Shown piece by piece: positions 1 to 10,097 of a stretch of 32,755 nucleotides of DNA. The notes beneath the pieces were generated by a model. The model made no database searches, was not told the DNA's origin, and saw only the letters and a program-made list of their open reading frames with translations. Numbering within the stretch: the first letter of the stretch is position 1; each line of letters starts with the position of its first letter. Location: positions 1 to 32,755 of the forward strand of contig JAITIL010000066.1 in assembly GCA_031279475.1 (NCBI GenBank), in the 5' to 3' direction. This stretch comes from Prevotellaceae bacterium (GTDB taxonomy: Bacteria; Bacteroidota; Bacteroidia; Bacteroidales; UBA932). The position numbers and the translations under genes are program-made.

Positions 1-56
1 AAAATTAGAAAGCTATGACACATTCTCGCATCAATCTAAAATCTAAAACTTTATAT

Positions 57-3000
57 ATGAAAAAACTTATTAAACTTGTTTTATGCGCCCTGCTAACAAC
101 CCTGTGGGGGACGTTGGCAGCGCAGAACGTGGTCACCGGCGTGATTATTGATGAAACCGGAGAACCACTGCCGGGCTCAGTGGTGCAGGTGCGAGGCAGC
201 ACCCGCGCCGTAGCTACCGACGTCGACGGCAGTTTCAGCATCAGCGTGAAGCCGGAAGATGTACTGGAAGTATCGTTTTTGGGTTACGAAACGCAGCCTG
301 TTACGGTGGGCGGACAAACAAAGATCACCGTGCAACTCAAACCCAAAGTCGACGAACTGAAAGAAGTTGTTGTTGTGGCCTTCGGCAAGCAGAAGAAGGA
401 GAGCGTGGTGGCCTCAATTGCCACCATCAGCCCTGCGGAGCTGAAAGTGCCGAGCAGCAACCTCACCACCGCCTTTGCCGGGCGCATAGCGGGCGTGATT
501 GCCTATCAGCGCAGCGGCGAGCCGGGCCTGGACGATGCACAATTCTTTATCCGGGGCGTCACTACTTTCGGCTACAAGAAAGACCCGCTGATATTGATCG
601 ACAACAACGAATCAACCTCGCAGGAACTGTCGCGCATGCAGCCCGACGACATTGCCAGTTTTTCTATCCTTAAAGACGCCACGGCCACAGCACTATACGG
701 CGCACGAGGTGCGAACGGCGTAATCATGGTGTCTACCAAGGAAGGCAAGGAAGGAAAAGCAAAAATCAATATCCGCTACGAAGAGGCGCTGTCCATGCCC
801 ACGCAAATGGTAGAACTGGCCGACCCAATCACCTACATGAATTTGCACAACGAAGCCATCAGAACACGCAACCCGTTGGGACAGACCATGTATAGCGATT
901 ATAAAATCCAGAACACCATTGCCGGCACTAACCCCTACGTTTTTCCAGCGACCAATTGGTATGACAAGCTGTTCAAGGATTTTGCCAACAACCACCGCCT
1001 GAATATGAATGTCAGTGGCGGCGGAAACGTGGCACAATATTATATAGCGGGAAGCCTGATTAACGACAACGGCGTGCTGAATGTGGACAAGAGGAACAAT
1101 TTCAACAGCAATGTCAACCTGAACCGCTATATGTTGCGCACCAACGTCAATATCAATATTACCAAAACCACTCAGGCCATTGTGCGCCTTTCCGGTTCCT
1201 TTGACGATTATTCGGGGCCTATTAACGGCGGCAGCGATGTGTACAGGCAAGTGATGAATACCAATCCCGTCCTCTTCCCGGCATACTACGAGCCCGACGA
1301 GAACTATAAATATTCCAAACACATCCTGTTCGGGAATTATGGCGACAGGCACTACGTTAATCCGTATGCCGAAATGGTAAAAGGCTATAAAGAGTCCACT
1401 ACTTCCGTGATGACGGCGCAGTTTGAGTTGAAACAAAAATTAGATTTTATTACGGAAGGGTTGTCGGCGCGTGCCATGTTCAATACCAGCCGTTATTCTT
1501 ATTTCGACGTTACCCGGGCTTACAATCCCTATTTCTATAGTGTAAGTAATTATGACAAAAACGCTAATACTTACCTGTTGGATGAACTCAATGTGGGCAG
1601 GGAATCGCTCAGTTACGCCGAAGGGGAAAAAAAGGTAAGCGCCACCACTTATTTTGAAAGCAGCCTCAACTGGAACCGCTCCTTTGCCGAAAAGCATGAG
1701 GTAGGCGGCATGATGGTATTCACCATACGCAATGAACTGGTGGGCAATGCAAGCAGCCTGCAAAAATCACTGCCTTACCGGAACATGAACCTTGCCGGCC
1801 GGCTCACCTATGCGTATGGCGGGCGCTACTTGTTTGAAGGAAACTTCGGATATAACGGCTCGGAACGTTTTGCCAAAAAGGAACGCTTTGGCTTTTTCCC
1901 TTCGGGCGGTATAGGATGGGTAATTTCCAACGAAGGTTTTTACGGCGAAGGCTTGAAATCCGTGCTCAGCAACCTGAAACTGAAAGCCACGTACGGGTTG
2001 GCGGGGAACGACGCCATCGGCACCGCCGATGAACGGTTCTTCTACCTGTCGCAAGTGACGATGAACAGCGGCGAACGGGCAAGTTCCTTCGGGACAAATG
2101 GGGATGTATCCCTGTCCGGCGTCAGGATCACCAGATATGCCAATGAAGATATCACTTGGGAAATTGCCAAAAAGATGAACGTAACGGCCGAGATAGGGCT
2201 GTTTAACGAATTAGACTTTCAAGCGGAATATTTCCGGGAACAACGCAGTAACATTCTGATGACCAGGCAAGACATTCCCACCTCCATGGGTCTGGAAACG
2301 ACCGCCAAATCAAATGTGGGCGAAGCGTCCGGCCATGGCGTGGATATGTCGCTGAACTTCAACCATTCGTTTGGCGCCAAGGCCTGGCTCACCGCGATGG
2401 CTAACTTCACGTATGCCACCAGTGAATACACGGTGTATGAAGAGCCCCAGTATCCCGACGCGCCGTGGAAAAGCCATGTCGGCTATCCGCTCTCGCAACG
2501 CTGGGGCTATATTGCCGAACGGCTTTTTGTGGATGATGCAGAGGTATACAATTCACCGGTGCAGTTTGGCAACTATATGGGCGGCGACATCAAGTATAAA
2601 GACTTGAATAGCGACGGAAAGATTAACGAATTAGACATGGCGCCCATCGGATACCCCTCAGAGCCCGAAATCATATATGGGTTTGGGGCGTCGGCAGGAT
2701 ACAGGTCGTTCGATTTTTCTTTCTTTTTCCAAGGTTCGGCGCGTTCATCCTTCTGGATTATTGACCCCGGGGTTGACCCCGTCATCAATACGGCGCCTTT
2801 CCTTGGTGGGCAAAGCGCCCTGATGAAAGCGTATGCCGACAGCCACTGGTCGGAAGAAAACCGCGACATCTATGCGGTGTGGCCCCGCCTGTCGCCCACC
2901 ACCGTGGAGAACAACAACCAGCTTTCCACATGGTTTATGCGCGACGGCTCATTCCTGCGCCTGAAATCCATAGAAGTGGGCTATTCGCTGCCCGAAAAAA

Positions 3001-3161
3001 TCATATCCCGAATTCACCTGAGCCAGCTTCGCATTTATTTCAGCGGAACGAATTTACTTACTTTCAGTAAATTCAAGCTTTGGGACCCCGAGATGGGCGG
3101 CAACGGATTGGGGTATCCTGTGCAGAAAGTATTCAATCTCGGCGTTCAGGTGTCTTTTTAA
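57..3161 (+). CDS. SusC/RagA-family TonB-dependent outer-membrane receptor (PUL 1)
   Basis: This is an outer-membrane beta-barrel that imports oligosaccharides with its SusD partner, using TonB energy. The 1034-residue product has a signal peptide (about residues 1-22, ending LAAQ) and a carboxypeptidase-D-regulatory-like domain (about 24-95). A TonB-box-like stretch EVVVVAFG sits near 103-110. The plug carries the SusC signature SILKDATATALYGARGANGV (203-222), and the barrel ends in aromatic VQVSF. There is no STN domain, so this receptor is not the FecR/ECF-signalling kind, unlike the second SusC in the window. I chose the ATG at 57 over an in-frame ATG at 15 because the signal peptide begins there. 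The susD gene follows after 28 bp, so they are co-transcribed. The regulator of this PUL is not visible and may lie upstream of the window. Confidence 0.96.
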   Translation: MKKLIKLVLCALLTTLWGTLAAQNVVTGVIIDETGEPLPGSVVQVRGSTRAVATDVDGSFSISVKPEDVLEVSFLGYETQPVTVGGQTKITVQLKPKVDELKEVVVVAFGKQKKESVVASIATISPAELKVPSSNLTTAFAGRIAGVIAYQRSGEPGLDDAQFFIRGVTTFGYKKDPLILIDNNESTSQELSRMQPDDIASFSILKDATATALYGARGANGVIMVSTKEGKEGKAKINIRYEEALSMPTQMVELADPITYMNLHNEAIRTRNPLGQTMYSDYKIQNTIAGTNPYVFPATNWYDKLFKDFANNHRLNMNVSGGGNVAQYYIAGSLINDNGVLNVDKRNNFNSNVNLNRYMLRTNVNINITKTTQAIVRLSGSFDDYSGPINGGSDVYRQVMNTNPVLFPAYYEPDENYKYSKHILFGNYGDRHYVNPYAEMVKGYKESTTSVMTAQFELKQKLDFITEGLSARAMFNTSRYSYFDVTRAYNPYFYSVSNYDKNANTYLLDELNVGRESLSYAEGEKKVSATTYFESSLNWNRSFAEKHEVGGMMVFTIRNELVGNASSLQKSLPYRNMNLAGRLTYAYGGRYLFEGNFGYNGSERFAKKERFGFFPSGGIGWVISNEGFYGEGLKSVLSNLKLKATYGLAGNDAIGTADERFFYLSQVTMNSGERASSFGTNGDVSLSGVRITRYANEDITWEIAKKMNVTAEIGLFNELDFQAEYFREQRSNILMTRQDIPTSMGLETTAKSNVGEASGHGVDMSLNFNHSFGAKAWLTAMANFTYATSEYTVYEEPQYPDAPWKSHVGYPLSQRWGYIAERLFVDDAEVYNSPVQFGNYMGGDIKYKDLNSDGKINELDMAPIGYPSEPEIIYGFGASAGYRSFDFSFFFQGSARSSFWIIDPGVDPVINTAPFLGGQSALMKAYADSHWSEENRDIYAVWPRLSPTTVENNNQLSTWFMRDGSFLRLKSIEVGYSLPEKIISRIHLSQLRIYFSGTNLLTFSKFKLWDPEMGGNGLGYPVQKVFNLGVQVSF

Positions 3162-3189
3162 ATTCTTTATACTTTTAATATCAACTGTT

Positions 3190-5154
3190 ATGAACAAAAT
3201 TATATTATATATCAAAAGGCGGCTCGGCCACGCGCTGTTGGCCGCATCAGGTTGTTTGCTGCCAGCGTCGTGCGACTATCTGGACGTCATTCCCGACGAT
3301 ATTCCCTCCCTTGACCATGCCTTCAGCAACCGCACCACAGCCGAAAGTTATCTGTACGGCTGTTACAGTTTCCGTCCGCCCATTGGCCGGATTAACGAAA
3401 ATGAAGCCGACCCCGGCCTGACGGCAGGCGACGAAACCTGGCAACGCTATCTCGTAGCGGAAGGCAGTGAGGAAAACGCTACCTGGCCCGGATCCCAAAT
3501 AGCGCGGGGCGAGCAAAACGCTGTTAATCCCATCCTCAACCGCTGGCATCATACTTATGCCGGCATCCGCCAGTGCAATATCTTTCTGGAGCGAATTTGG
3601 GAAGTATATGACGTGGAAAGCGCCGAACGGCAACGATGGATTGGCGAAGCCAAATTCCTGAAAGCCTACTATCATTACTTCCTCTTTAAACGCTATGGCC
3701 CCATCCCAATTATGAATGTAAACCTCCCCATTGACGCGAGCGCCGATGAAGTACAGGTGTACAGGGAGCCGGTAGATAAAGTGGTGGAATACATCTCCGC
3801 ATTGCTCGACGAAGCGATAATTGACTTGCCGTACCCGCACGAAGTGCTGCAGGGAACGCAAGCCGGACGGGCCGACAAATTAGTGGCGCTGACCCTGAAA
3901 GCCGAATTGCTGCTATTTGCCGCCAGCGACCTGTTCAACGGAAATACCGAAATGGCAAGTATGGTAGACAACAGGGGCGTTTCCCTCTTTCCGCAGACAA
4001 AAGACCCGGACAAATGGAAAACTGCGGCAACGGCTTGCAGCCTCGCCATTGCGGCTTGTCATGAAAACGGAAAGGCGCTGTACACGCAGCCTGACCCGGT
4101 GACGGTTGCCGAATCGCCTGTTTTTCAACTCCAATCGGCGATCCGCAACGTCATTGGCAACCGCTGGAACTGCGAGCTCATTTGGGGCGATACCGAATAT
4201 GACCACGGCCGGCTGGCGAGGGTAGCGGGAACGCGATTAATTGGTTTGGAGGGTGGAACCATGCGCTGGCTGAGCGGCGAATGGGCGCCCACGCTGAAAG
4301 CCGTGGAACAGTATCACTCTTCGCGCGGCGTGCCCATCAAGTACGATAAGGAATGGATAGACAACGGCTGGTATGAAAACCGCTACAAAATCAGGCCGGA
4401 TGCGTCTTCCGGTGATGAAAAATACCTGGTAGAAGCAGGCCAAAGGACCGTGTACCTGCATTTTAACCGCGAGCCCCGCTTTTATGCCTCCGTAGCGTTC
4501 GACAAAGGCGTGTATTATGGAGCAGGCTGGTATAAATTCGAAACCGACCGCAACGTAAAATATGCCAATTACCTGAACCTGGGATATGCCGGTTATCAAG
4601 CCGGCGTTGCCTATTCCGCTACCGGGTACAGTGTAAAAAAACTGTATGGGTTGCACGCCATACAGGAAACCAACAGGGTGGACGCAGGCGTTTTTTTCCC
4701 GTTCCCCATTTTCCGGCTCGCCGACCTGTACCTGATGTATGCCGAAGCGCTGAACGAGGCGGAAGGCCCCGTTCCCGAGGTATTTGAATACGTGAACCGG
4801 GTGCGTCAGCGGGCAGGCTTGGGAGATTTGCAATACTGCTGGGATAATTACACCAACCTTCCTGGCTACTATAGTAATAAGGAGAACCTGCGCGAAATCA
4901 TCCGGCAGGAGCGCGCCATCGAACTGGCGTTTGAGGGAAAACGTTTTTGGGATCTCCGGCGCTGGCAAAAAATAACCGAATTCAATGTCCCCCCGCGTGG
5001 ATGGAACGTGACCGGCAAAACGCCCGAGGATTTTTACATCGTGACTAATCTCCCCCGGATACCGTTACGATTTACGGTAAAAGATTACTTTTGGCCTATC
5101 AAAGAGTCGGAGCTCTATGTAAACAGAAACCTGAAACAAAATTATGGATGGTAA
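3190..5154 (+). CDS. SusD/RagB-family surface glycan-binding lipoprotein (PUL 1)
   Basis: This is the cell-surface lipoprotein that caps the SusC barrel and captures glycan. The 654-residue product has a lipobox LPASC with Cys28 as the lipidation site, followed by DYLDVIPDD, the typical SusD N-terminal stretch. The TPR-rich body includes a region near 143-180 (AKFLKAYYHYFLFKRYGPIP) characteristic of SusD. The C-terminal RagB signature is near 590-620 (REIIRQERAIELAFEGKRFW). It is somewhat longer than many SusD proteins. It lies 28 bp behind susC and 33 bp before the next lipoprotein gene, in the same operon. Family assignment is secure; the ligand is not deducible from the sequence alone. Confidence 0.95.
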   Translation: MNKIILYIKRRLGHALLAASGCLLPASCDYLDVIPDDIPSLDHAFSNRTTAESYLYGCYSFRPPIGRINENEADPGLTAGDETWQRYLVAEGSEENATWPGSQIARGEQNAVNPILNRWHHTYAGIRQCNIFLERIWEVYDVESAERQRWIGEAKFLKAYYHYFLFKRYGPIPIMNVNLPIDASADEVQVYREPVDKVVEYISALLDEAIIDLPYPHEVLQGTQAGRADKLVALTLKAELLLFAASDLFNGNTEMASMVDNRGVSLFPQTKDPDKWKTAATACSLAIAACHENGKALYTQPDPVTVAESPVFQLQSAIRNVIGNRWNCELIWGDTEYDHGRLARVAGTRLIGLEGGTMRWLSGEWAPTLKAVEQYHSSRGVPIKYDKEWIDNGWYENRYKIRPDASSGDEKYLVEAGQRTVYLHFNREPRFYASVAFDKGVYYGAGWYKFETDRNVKYANYLNLGYAGYQAGVAYSATGYSVKKLYGLHAIQETNRVDAGVFFPFPIFRLADLYLMYAEALNEAEGPVPEVFEYVNRVRQRAGLGDLQYCWDNYTNLPGYYSNKENLREIIRQERAIELAFEGKRFWDLRRWQKITEFNVPPRGWNVTGKTPEDFYIVTNLPRIPLRFTVKDYFWPIKESELYVNRNLKQNYGW

Positions 5155-5187
5155 TAATTAGTGAAACGGTTAATTAAAACAAATAAT

Positions 5188-6408
5188 ATGAAAAATTTTT
5201 CAACTTTCAATTTTCAACTTTTAACTGTGCTTCTGCTTGCCACGCTGATTATATTCAACGGCTGCACGGAAGAGCCCATAGGACAACAACCTGAAGACAG
5301 CGTGGCGCCCGGCAAAGTGACTCCGCTGCTGCCAACGAAAAGTGTTCCGGGCGGCGCAGTGGTTTACTATCAATTTCCTGCCGACGAAGATTTACTGTAC
5401 GTAAAGGCAGTCTATACCTTACAGGATGGCAAGGAACGGGACGTGAAAGCGTCCGTTTATACGGATTCTTTGGAAATCTTGGGATTCGGCGATACGGAAT
5501 CCCGCACCATACAGCTGATAGCGGTTGACCGCAGCCGGAATGAATCGACGCCTGTGCCGGTAACTATTCAGCCGGGCACACCACCCGTGCTCGCTATCGG
5601 TGAAAGTTTGGATCTGGTGGCCGATTTTGGCGGCCTGCACGCCTACTGGGATAATTCGCTAAAAGCCAAAATATCCATCCCTGTGCTGGTGAAAGACCAC
5701 AACGGCGATTATGTGCCTGTGGAAACGTTTTACAGCGAGCAGGTGCAAGGCGAAGGCACGGTAAGGGGCATGGATACTATTGAGGTAGACGTGAAGATTT
5801 ACGTGCAGGACCGGTGGGGCAACCAAAGTCAGCCGAAAACCTACACGCTGACGCCTATTTACGAAACGCTGTTCGACCGGTTGAAATTCAGTATCGTAAG
5901 TTTGAGTAACGACGCCGCGGCATATAGCGCCAATTATGCTTTGGAAAAGATGTTCAACGGCGACAAGAACGGCGAACAGAGCCTTGCTACCCAAGGTACC
6001 TCCCAGGGCGGTGCCGCCTGGCCACAAAGTGTGACCATAGACCTGGGCCTTGTGGGTAAATTAAGCCGTATCAGACTATATCAGCGTATAAGCACGCCAC
6101 CCGGTTATCTGTTCAGGGAAGGCAACCTGCATCTGTTTGAACTTTACGGACGAAGCGACACACCATCAATGAATGGCGATTGGAGCGAGTGGACGCTCCT
6201 GGCGCAATGTGAATCCAAAAAACCCTCCGGATTGCCGCTCGGCCAAACAAACGACGAAGATTTGGCAGTAGGACAAAATGGGGAGGATTTCCCCATCCCG
6301 GTGGCCGCTGCGCCGCTACGCTACTTGCGAATTAAAGTACTCGAAACATGGGCGGATGGAGATAATTTCCAGATAGGTGAGATAGAAGTTTATGGTGATA
6401 ACAGATAG
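5188..6408 (+). CDS. Surface lipoprotein, DUF4959/DUF5000-type, with discoidin-like C-terminus
   Basis: This is a predicted surface glycan-binding lipoprotein in the SusE position of the PUL. From the ATG at 5188 it is 406 residues with lipobox IFNGC (Cys26). An N-terminal Ig/fibronectin-like region follows (about 40-130, containing GKVTPLLPTKSVPGGAVVYY, which resembles DUF4959). A second beta domain comes next, and the last 140 residues resemble an F5/8 type C (discoidin, CBM32-like) fold, containing WPQSVTIDLGLVGKLSRIRL and ending LRYLRIKVLETWADGDNFQIG. The reading frame also extends upstream to a GTG at 5161, but the signal peptide begins at 5188, so I use that start. The DUF names are from memory of similar PULs and are less certain than the lipoprotein and discoidin calls. 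Confidence 0.85.
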   Translation: MKNFSTFNFQLLTVLLLATLIIFNGCTEEPIGQQPEDSVAPGKVTPLLPTKSVPGGAVVYYQFPADEDLLYVKAVYTLQDGKERDVKASVYTDSLEILGFGDTESRTIQLIAVDRSRNESTPVPVTIQPGTPPVLAIGESLDLVADFGGLHAYWDNSLKAKISIPVLVKDHNGDYVPVETFYSEQVQGEGTVRGMDTIEVDVKIYVQDRWGNQSQPKTYTLTPIYETLFDRLKFSIVSLSNDAAAYSANYALEKMFNGDKNGEQSLATQGTSQGGAAWPQSVTIDLGLVGKLSRIRLYQRISTPPGYLFREGNLHLFELYGRSDTPSMNGDWSEWTLLAQCESKKPSGLPLGQTNDEDLAVGQNGEDFPIPVAAAPLRYLRIKVLETWADGDNFQIGEIEVYGDNR

Positions 6409-6441
6409 CATTATGAATTATGAATTAAAAAATTAAAAAAT

Positions 6442-7578
6442 ATGAGGCAGTTTATAAAATATATACGACAAATGGCGCTTGGAAGCATGTTATGCGTCGC
6501 CTTGTGGGCGTGTTCCAAGATGAACGAATTAAGCGACAGGTTCCTGAATACAGGTGAAGCCGTGTATGCCGCTAAAGTAGATAGCGCGCTCACCTATACC
6601 GGATATAAAAAGGTGGAAGTGCAGGTTTATATCGGAGCCGGGAGAATTGATACGGTAAAGGTTTACTATAACGATTATCAGGATTGCACAGATATTCCGG
6701 TAAACAACCAGTCGGGCGTTTTCTCGAAGGTTATCGAAGGGCTGGAAGAACGCGGCTACATTTTCCAGGTTGTTTCTGTGGATAGTTACGGCAATAAATC
6801 GCTGCCAGTGGAAGTGCAGGGCATAGCGTTCGGCGATGACCGCTTGAATTTGATTAAAAGCATAAGCAGAAACATTGTATCGGCGATATACGATATTACC
6901 AATGGGGTATCGGTGAAATGGGGAGGCGCTGTGGAGAACAGCTCCGGTTGCCTGCTGACCTATACCAACACGAGTGATCAGTCGGCCACAATCGCCGTGT
7001 CTCCATCGGCAACCCTCACGGTTATCTCCGACTGGAAATCGGGATTGCGTTCTTCTACACAGTTTGTGGTCGGAGAAGGAAACATGGCGGAAACGTTTAG
7101 TACCGAACCGGTAAGTCTGGGCGTCCATAAAGAGGTGCTTCCCAAAACCGACTGGTCGGCTGAAGCCAGCAGCTTTCATGATGACCCCAGGCAGGCGTCA
7201 GCCGCCATAGACGGCAATCCGATGCAACCATGGCATTCCAGTGCGGGTGGTCAAAGTATGCCGCAATGGATCATCCTTAATTTCGGCAATGCAGTGCAAT
7301 TTGACGGCATTGTATTCCAAAACAGGATTGACGACATAAATGATAAGGCCTTTCCATACAGGATAAAATGGGAAGCAAGCAATGATAAGAGCAATTGGAC
7401 AACCATACTCGAATCCCTCGGACTGGAATATCCTACAGAGAAAGTAGCAAACCCATTGTGGTTACCCTGTACACCGACAACTGCCCAATACCTGAGGTGC
7501 ACCATATCTGAAACGTGGCCGACCAGCCGTAGCTACACTTATATTGGGGAACTGGGCATTTACCAAATTTTGGAATAG
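6442..7578 (+). CDS. Surface lipoprotein, DUF4998-type, with discoidin-like C-terminus
   Basis: This is a second accessory surface lipoprotein of PUL 1, 378 residues long. Its lipobox is ALWAC (Cys24), followed by SKMNELSDRFLNTGEAVYAAKVDS, the kind of start seen in DUF4998 proteins. Residues about 45-210 look like fibronectin-type beta sandwiches (for example KVEVQVYIGAGRIDTVKVYY). Residues about 235-378 form a discoidin/F5-8C-like module, with AIDGNPMQPWHSSAGGQSMP, PQWIILNFGNAVQFDGIVFQ and a closing YLRCTISETWPTSRSYTYIG. It begins 33 bp after the previous lipoprotein gene. Both genes have the same architecture and are probably glycan-capturing partners of the SusCD complex. A repeated hairpin element follows just after the stop codon. 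Confidence 0.85.
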   Translation: MRQFIKYIRQMALGSMLCVALWACSKMNELSDRFLNTGEAVYAAKVDSALTYTGYKKVEVQVYIGAGRIDTVKVYYNDYQDCTDIPVNNQSGVFSKVIEGLEERGYIFQVVSVDSYGNKSLPVEVQGIAFGDDRLNLIKSISRNIVSAIYDITNGVSVKWGGAVENSSGCLLTYTNTSDQSATIAVSPSATLTVISDWKSGLRSSTQFVVGEGNMAETFSTEPVSLGVHKEVLPKTDWSAEASSFHDDPRQASAAIDGNPMQPWHSSAGGQSMPQWIILNFGNAVQFDGIVFQNRIDDINDKAFPYRIKWEASNDKSNWTTILESLGLEYPTEKVANPLWLPCTPTTAQYLRCTISETWPTSRSYTYIGELGIYQILE

Positions 7579-7585
7579 TGGTTAC

Positions 7586-7616
7586 AGGTCTGCACGTTTT
7601 TTTGTTCGCAGAATCT
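7586..7616 (+). repeat. Hairpin-forming repeat element, copy 1
   Basis: This 31-bp element begins AGGTCTGCACG, continues with a T-run and ends CGCAGAATCTT. It is almost identical to 11106-11136. TCTGC (7589-7593) can pair with GCAGA (7608-7612), with AC/GT inside, around a T-rich loop. It lies 8 bp after the DUF4998 stop and 43 bp before the rhamnosidase ATG. It could attenuate or terminate transcription between the uptake and enzyme halves of the PUL; that role is inference. Confidence 0.6.
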
Positions 7617-7658
7617 TGAAAGCGTTTTATAAATCTCGTTAAAAAATAATAACAAATA

Positions 7659-10097
7659 ATGCGTAATATTTTAAATAACAGTGTAGCTGCAAGAATTTGT
7701 TTCATATTGTTCCTGTTGGCTATTGCCGCCCTGCCGGCGCCGGCGGCCGGATTAACAACGGCCTTGGTACAGAAAGCCGTTCCGGTATGGGCGGCAGGGC
7801 GTGAAAAGGAAATGAACCTGAGTCTCGGTTTCCGGGGTGTTTTTCAAACGCAGCGTGGCCAGGCGGCACGTTTGAAAATCACAGCCTCCTCGCTCTACAG
7901 GGTGTTTATTAACGGGACGTTTGTGGGGTCGGGTCCGGCGCGCGCCGCACATGGATATTTCCGTGTAGATGAATACGAGCTCGGCAAACTGGTGAAAACC
8001 GGTGAAAACATTGTGGCGGTGGAGGTGGCCGGCTACAACGTCAACTCCTTCTATACGCTTGATCAACCCTCCTTCCTGTTGGCCGAGGTGGAAGTGGACG
8101 GCAAGGTGGCGCTCGCTACGGGCAGCAAGGGTTTTGATGCATTTCAGCTGTCTGAACGGGTGCAAAAAACGGAGCGTTACAGTTTTCAGCGCCCCTTTAC
8201 GGAATATTATCGCATGAAAGAAGGGTATGACCGGTGGCGTAACTCGGCCGGAACACCGCTCACAGATGTAAAGCTGTCCGTGCAGCCAAAGGTGCACCTG
8301 CTCCCGCGCAACGTGCTGTTGCCCGAATTCAACATCATCCGTCCCGTGTCCGTATATGCTAAGGGAACGATGAAAAAAATTATCCCCGACAATTACCACA
8401 AAGACCGGTCGCTGACGCAGATAAGCCCTGCACTCAAGGGGTACACGGAAGCGGAGCTTGAAGTGGCGCCCTCGCAAAGGATACAGGAATTGGTAACCGA
8501 TACGCGGGAAATTATGAATAAACCGGCGGCGGCATTGAAAACACTCCCATTGAAGGCTCACGGGTTTTATATTTACGATTTCGGAATAGATTACTCCGGT
8601 TTTATCGGCGCAACAATAACCTGCAAAAGCCCGGCAAAACTGTATTTTTATTTCGACGAGCTGCTGACAGACGGCGATGTGAACACCAAACAGCGCCAGG
8701 GCGACGTCAACAACAAGATTGGCTATGAACTGGCGCCGGGCGTCTATGACTTGGAAACGTTTGAAACGTACACCTTCAAGTACCTGAAGATAATTCTCAT
8801 GGAAGGCGATTGCCAAATTGAAAAGGTATATCTCAGGGAATTTGCCTATCCCGAAAACAAAAAAGCCACGTTTCAAAGCAGCAATTTCAAGTTGAACAAG
8901 ATATTTGACGCCGCGCAGCAGACCTTCCGCCAAAATGCGGTAGATGTGTTCACCGACTGTCCCGGGCGCGAACGGGCTGGCTGGCTATGCGACAGCTATT
9001 TTACCGCTATCATGGAAAAGGAATTTACCGGAAAGTCGGCCATCGCCTACAATTTTTATGAGAACTACGCCCTTCCGGAAACGTTCAAAGACCTGCCCGA
9101 CGGGATGATACCCATGTGCTATCCCGCCGACCATTATGATGGCAATTTCATACCAAACTGGGCGTTATGGTTTATCGTGCAGGTAGACGACTATGCCCGC
9201 CGCGGTGGCGATCCGGCGCTGATAAGCCGGTTGAAACCGAGAATAGAGAAACTGCTGCGATATTTTTCCAAATTTGAAAATGAAGACGGACTTCTTGAAA
9301 AACTTGAAAAGTGGATATTTGTCGAATGGTCGAAAGCCAATGATTTTGTGAACGACGTCAATTATCCGTCCAACATGCTCTACGCTGCGGCGCTGGATGC
9401 GGCCGCCCGTTTATATGGCAACCCCGACTGGGAACAGAAAGCGGAAAATGTCCGGCAAGCCGTCTTGCGGCAGTCGTTTAACGGCGACTTCTTTGTAGAT
9501 AATGCCGTGCGCGAAAACGGAAAATTGAACGTTACGGAAAACACTACGGAAGTGTGCCAGTATTACGCCTTTTTCTTTAACATTGCCACACCCGAATCGC
9601 ATCCCGCGCTGTGGAAAAAGCTCGTCACGGAATTTGGCCCCAACCGCCGCGCTTATCCATCGGTTTTTGAGGCCAACGCCTTCATCGGAAACTACCTGCG
9701 CATGGCTGTCCTGTCACGCTACGGACTACAAAGCCAGTTGATGCTGGAAATCCAGGACTATTTCTATTCCATGGCCGACCGTACAGGCACGCTGTGGGAA
9801 AACATGCACCATTATGCCAGCTGCAACCACGGTTTCGCCTCCTATATCGGGCATCTACTGTACAGCGATGTACTTGGCGTCAGTCATATTGACTACACCG
9901 GCAAGGAAATCACAATCCGCTTCACCGACCTCGTGCTCGACAGTTGCAGCGGCGCTATGCCGATAGGCGACGATGCGGTGGCATTGAAATGGACGCGCTC
10001 CGGCAACAGGATTGACTATTCGCTGAAAACGCCGCAAGGCTACAAAGTAAAAATCGAAAACCGGAGCACGGCGGAAATACGGGAAGTCATAGAATAG
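7659..10097 (+). CDS. GH78-type alpha-L-rhamnosidase, exported
   Basis: This enzyme is predicted to hydrolyse terminal alpha-L-rhamnose from plant glycans. The 812-residue product has a Sec signal peptide (about 1-30, ALPAPAAG) without a lipobox cysteine, so it is probably periplasmic. N-terminal beta-sandwich domains cover about 45-390, including the rhamnosidase-like YRVFINGTFVGSGPARAAHG (80-99). The (alpha/alpha)6 barrel begins near 405. It carries DCPGRERAGWLCD, which gives Asp433, Glu438 and Asp445 in the D-x4-E-x6-D spacing I recall for the catalytic cluster of bacterial RhaB. Glu714 in TLWENMHHYASCNHGFASY is the likely general base. It is shorter than many GH78 enzymes. An uncharacterised GH78-like specificity remains possible. 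Confidence 0.86.
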   Translation: MRNILNNSVAARICFILFLLAIAALPAPAAGLTTALVQKAVPVWAAGREKEMNLSLGFRGVFQTQRGQAARLKITASSLYRVFINGTFVGSGPARAAHGYFRVDEYELGKLVKTGENIVAVEVAGYNVNSFYTLDQPSFLLAEVEVDGKVALATGSKGFDAFQLSERVQKTERYSFQRPFTEYYRMKEGYDRWRNSAGTPLTDVKLSVQPKVHLLPRNVLLPEFNIIRPVSVYAKGTMKKIIPDNYHKDRSLTQISPALKGYTEAELEVAPSQRIQELVTDTREIMNKPAAALKTLPLKAHGFYIYDFGIDYSGFIGATITCKSPAKLYFYFDELLTDGDVNTKQRQGDVNNKIGYELAPGVYDLETFETYTFKYLKIILMEGDCQIEKVYLREFAYPENKKATFQSSNFKLNKIFDAAQQTFRQNAVDVFTDCPGRERAGWLCDSYFTAIMEKEFTGKSAIAYNFYENYALPETFKDLPDGMIPMCYPADHYDGNFIPNWALWFIVQVDDYARRGGDPALISRLKPRIEKLLRYFSKFENEDGLLEKLEKWIFVEWSKANDFVNDVNYPSNMLYAAALDAAARLYGNPDWEQKAENVRQAVLRQSFNGDFFVDNAVRENGKLNVTENTTEVCQYYAFFFNIATPESHPALWKKLVTEFGPNRRAYPSVFEANAFIGNYLRMAVLSRYGLQSQLMLEIQDYFYSMADRTGTLWENMHHYASCNHGFASYIGHLLYSDVLGVSHIDYTGKEITIRFTDLVLDSCSGAMPIGDDAVALKWTRSGNRIDYSLKTPQGYKVKIENRSTAEIREVIE

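Noticed and set aside
7752-8933. A 393-codon open frame on the - strand inside the rhamnosidase gene
   Set aside because: It is an antisense shadow of a strongly supported GH78 gene, with no recognisable motif.
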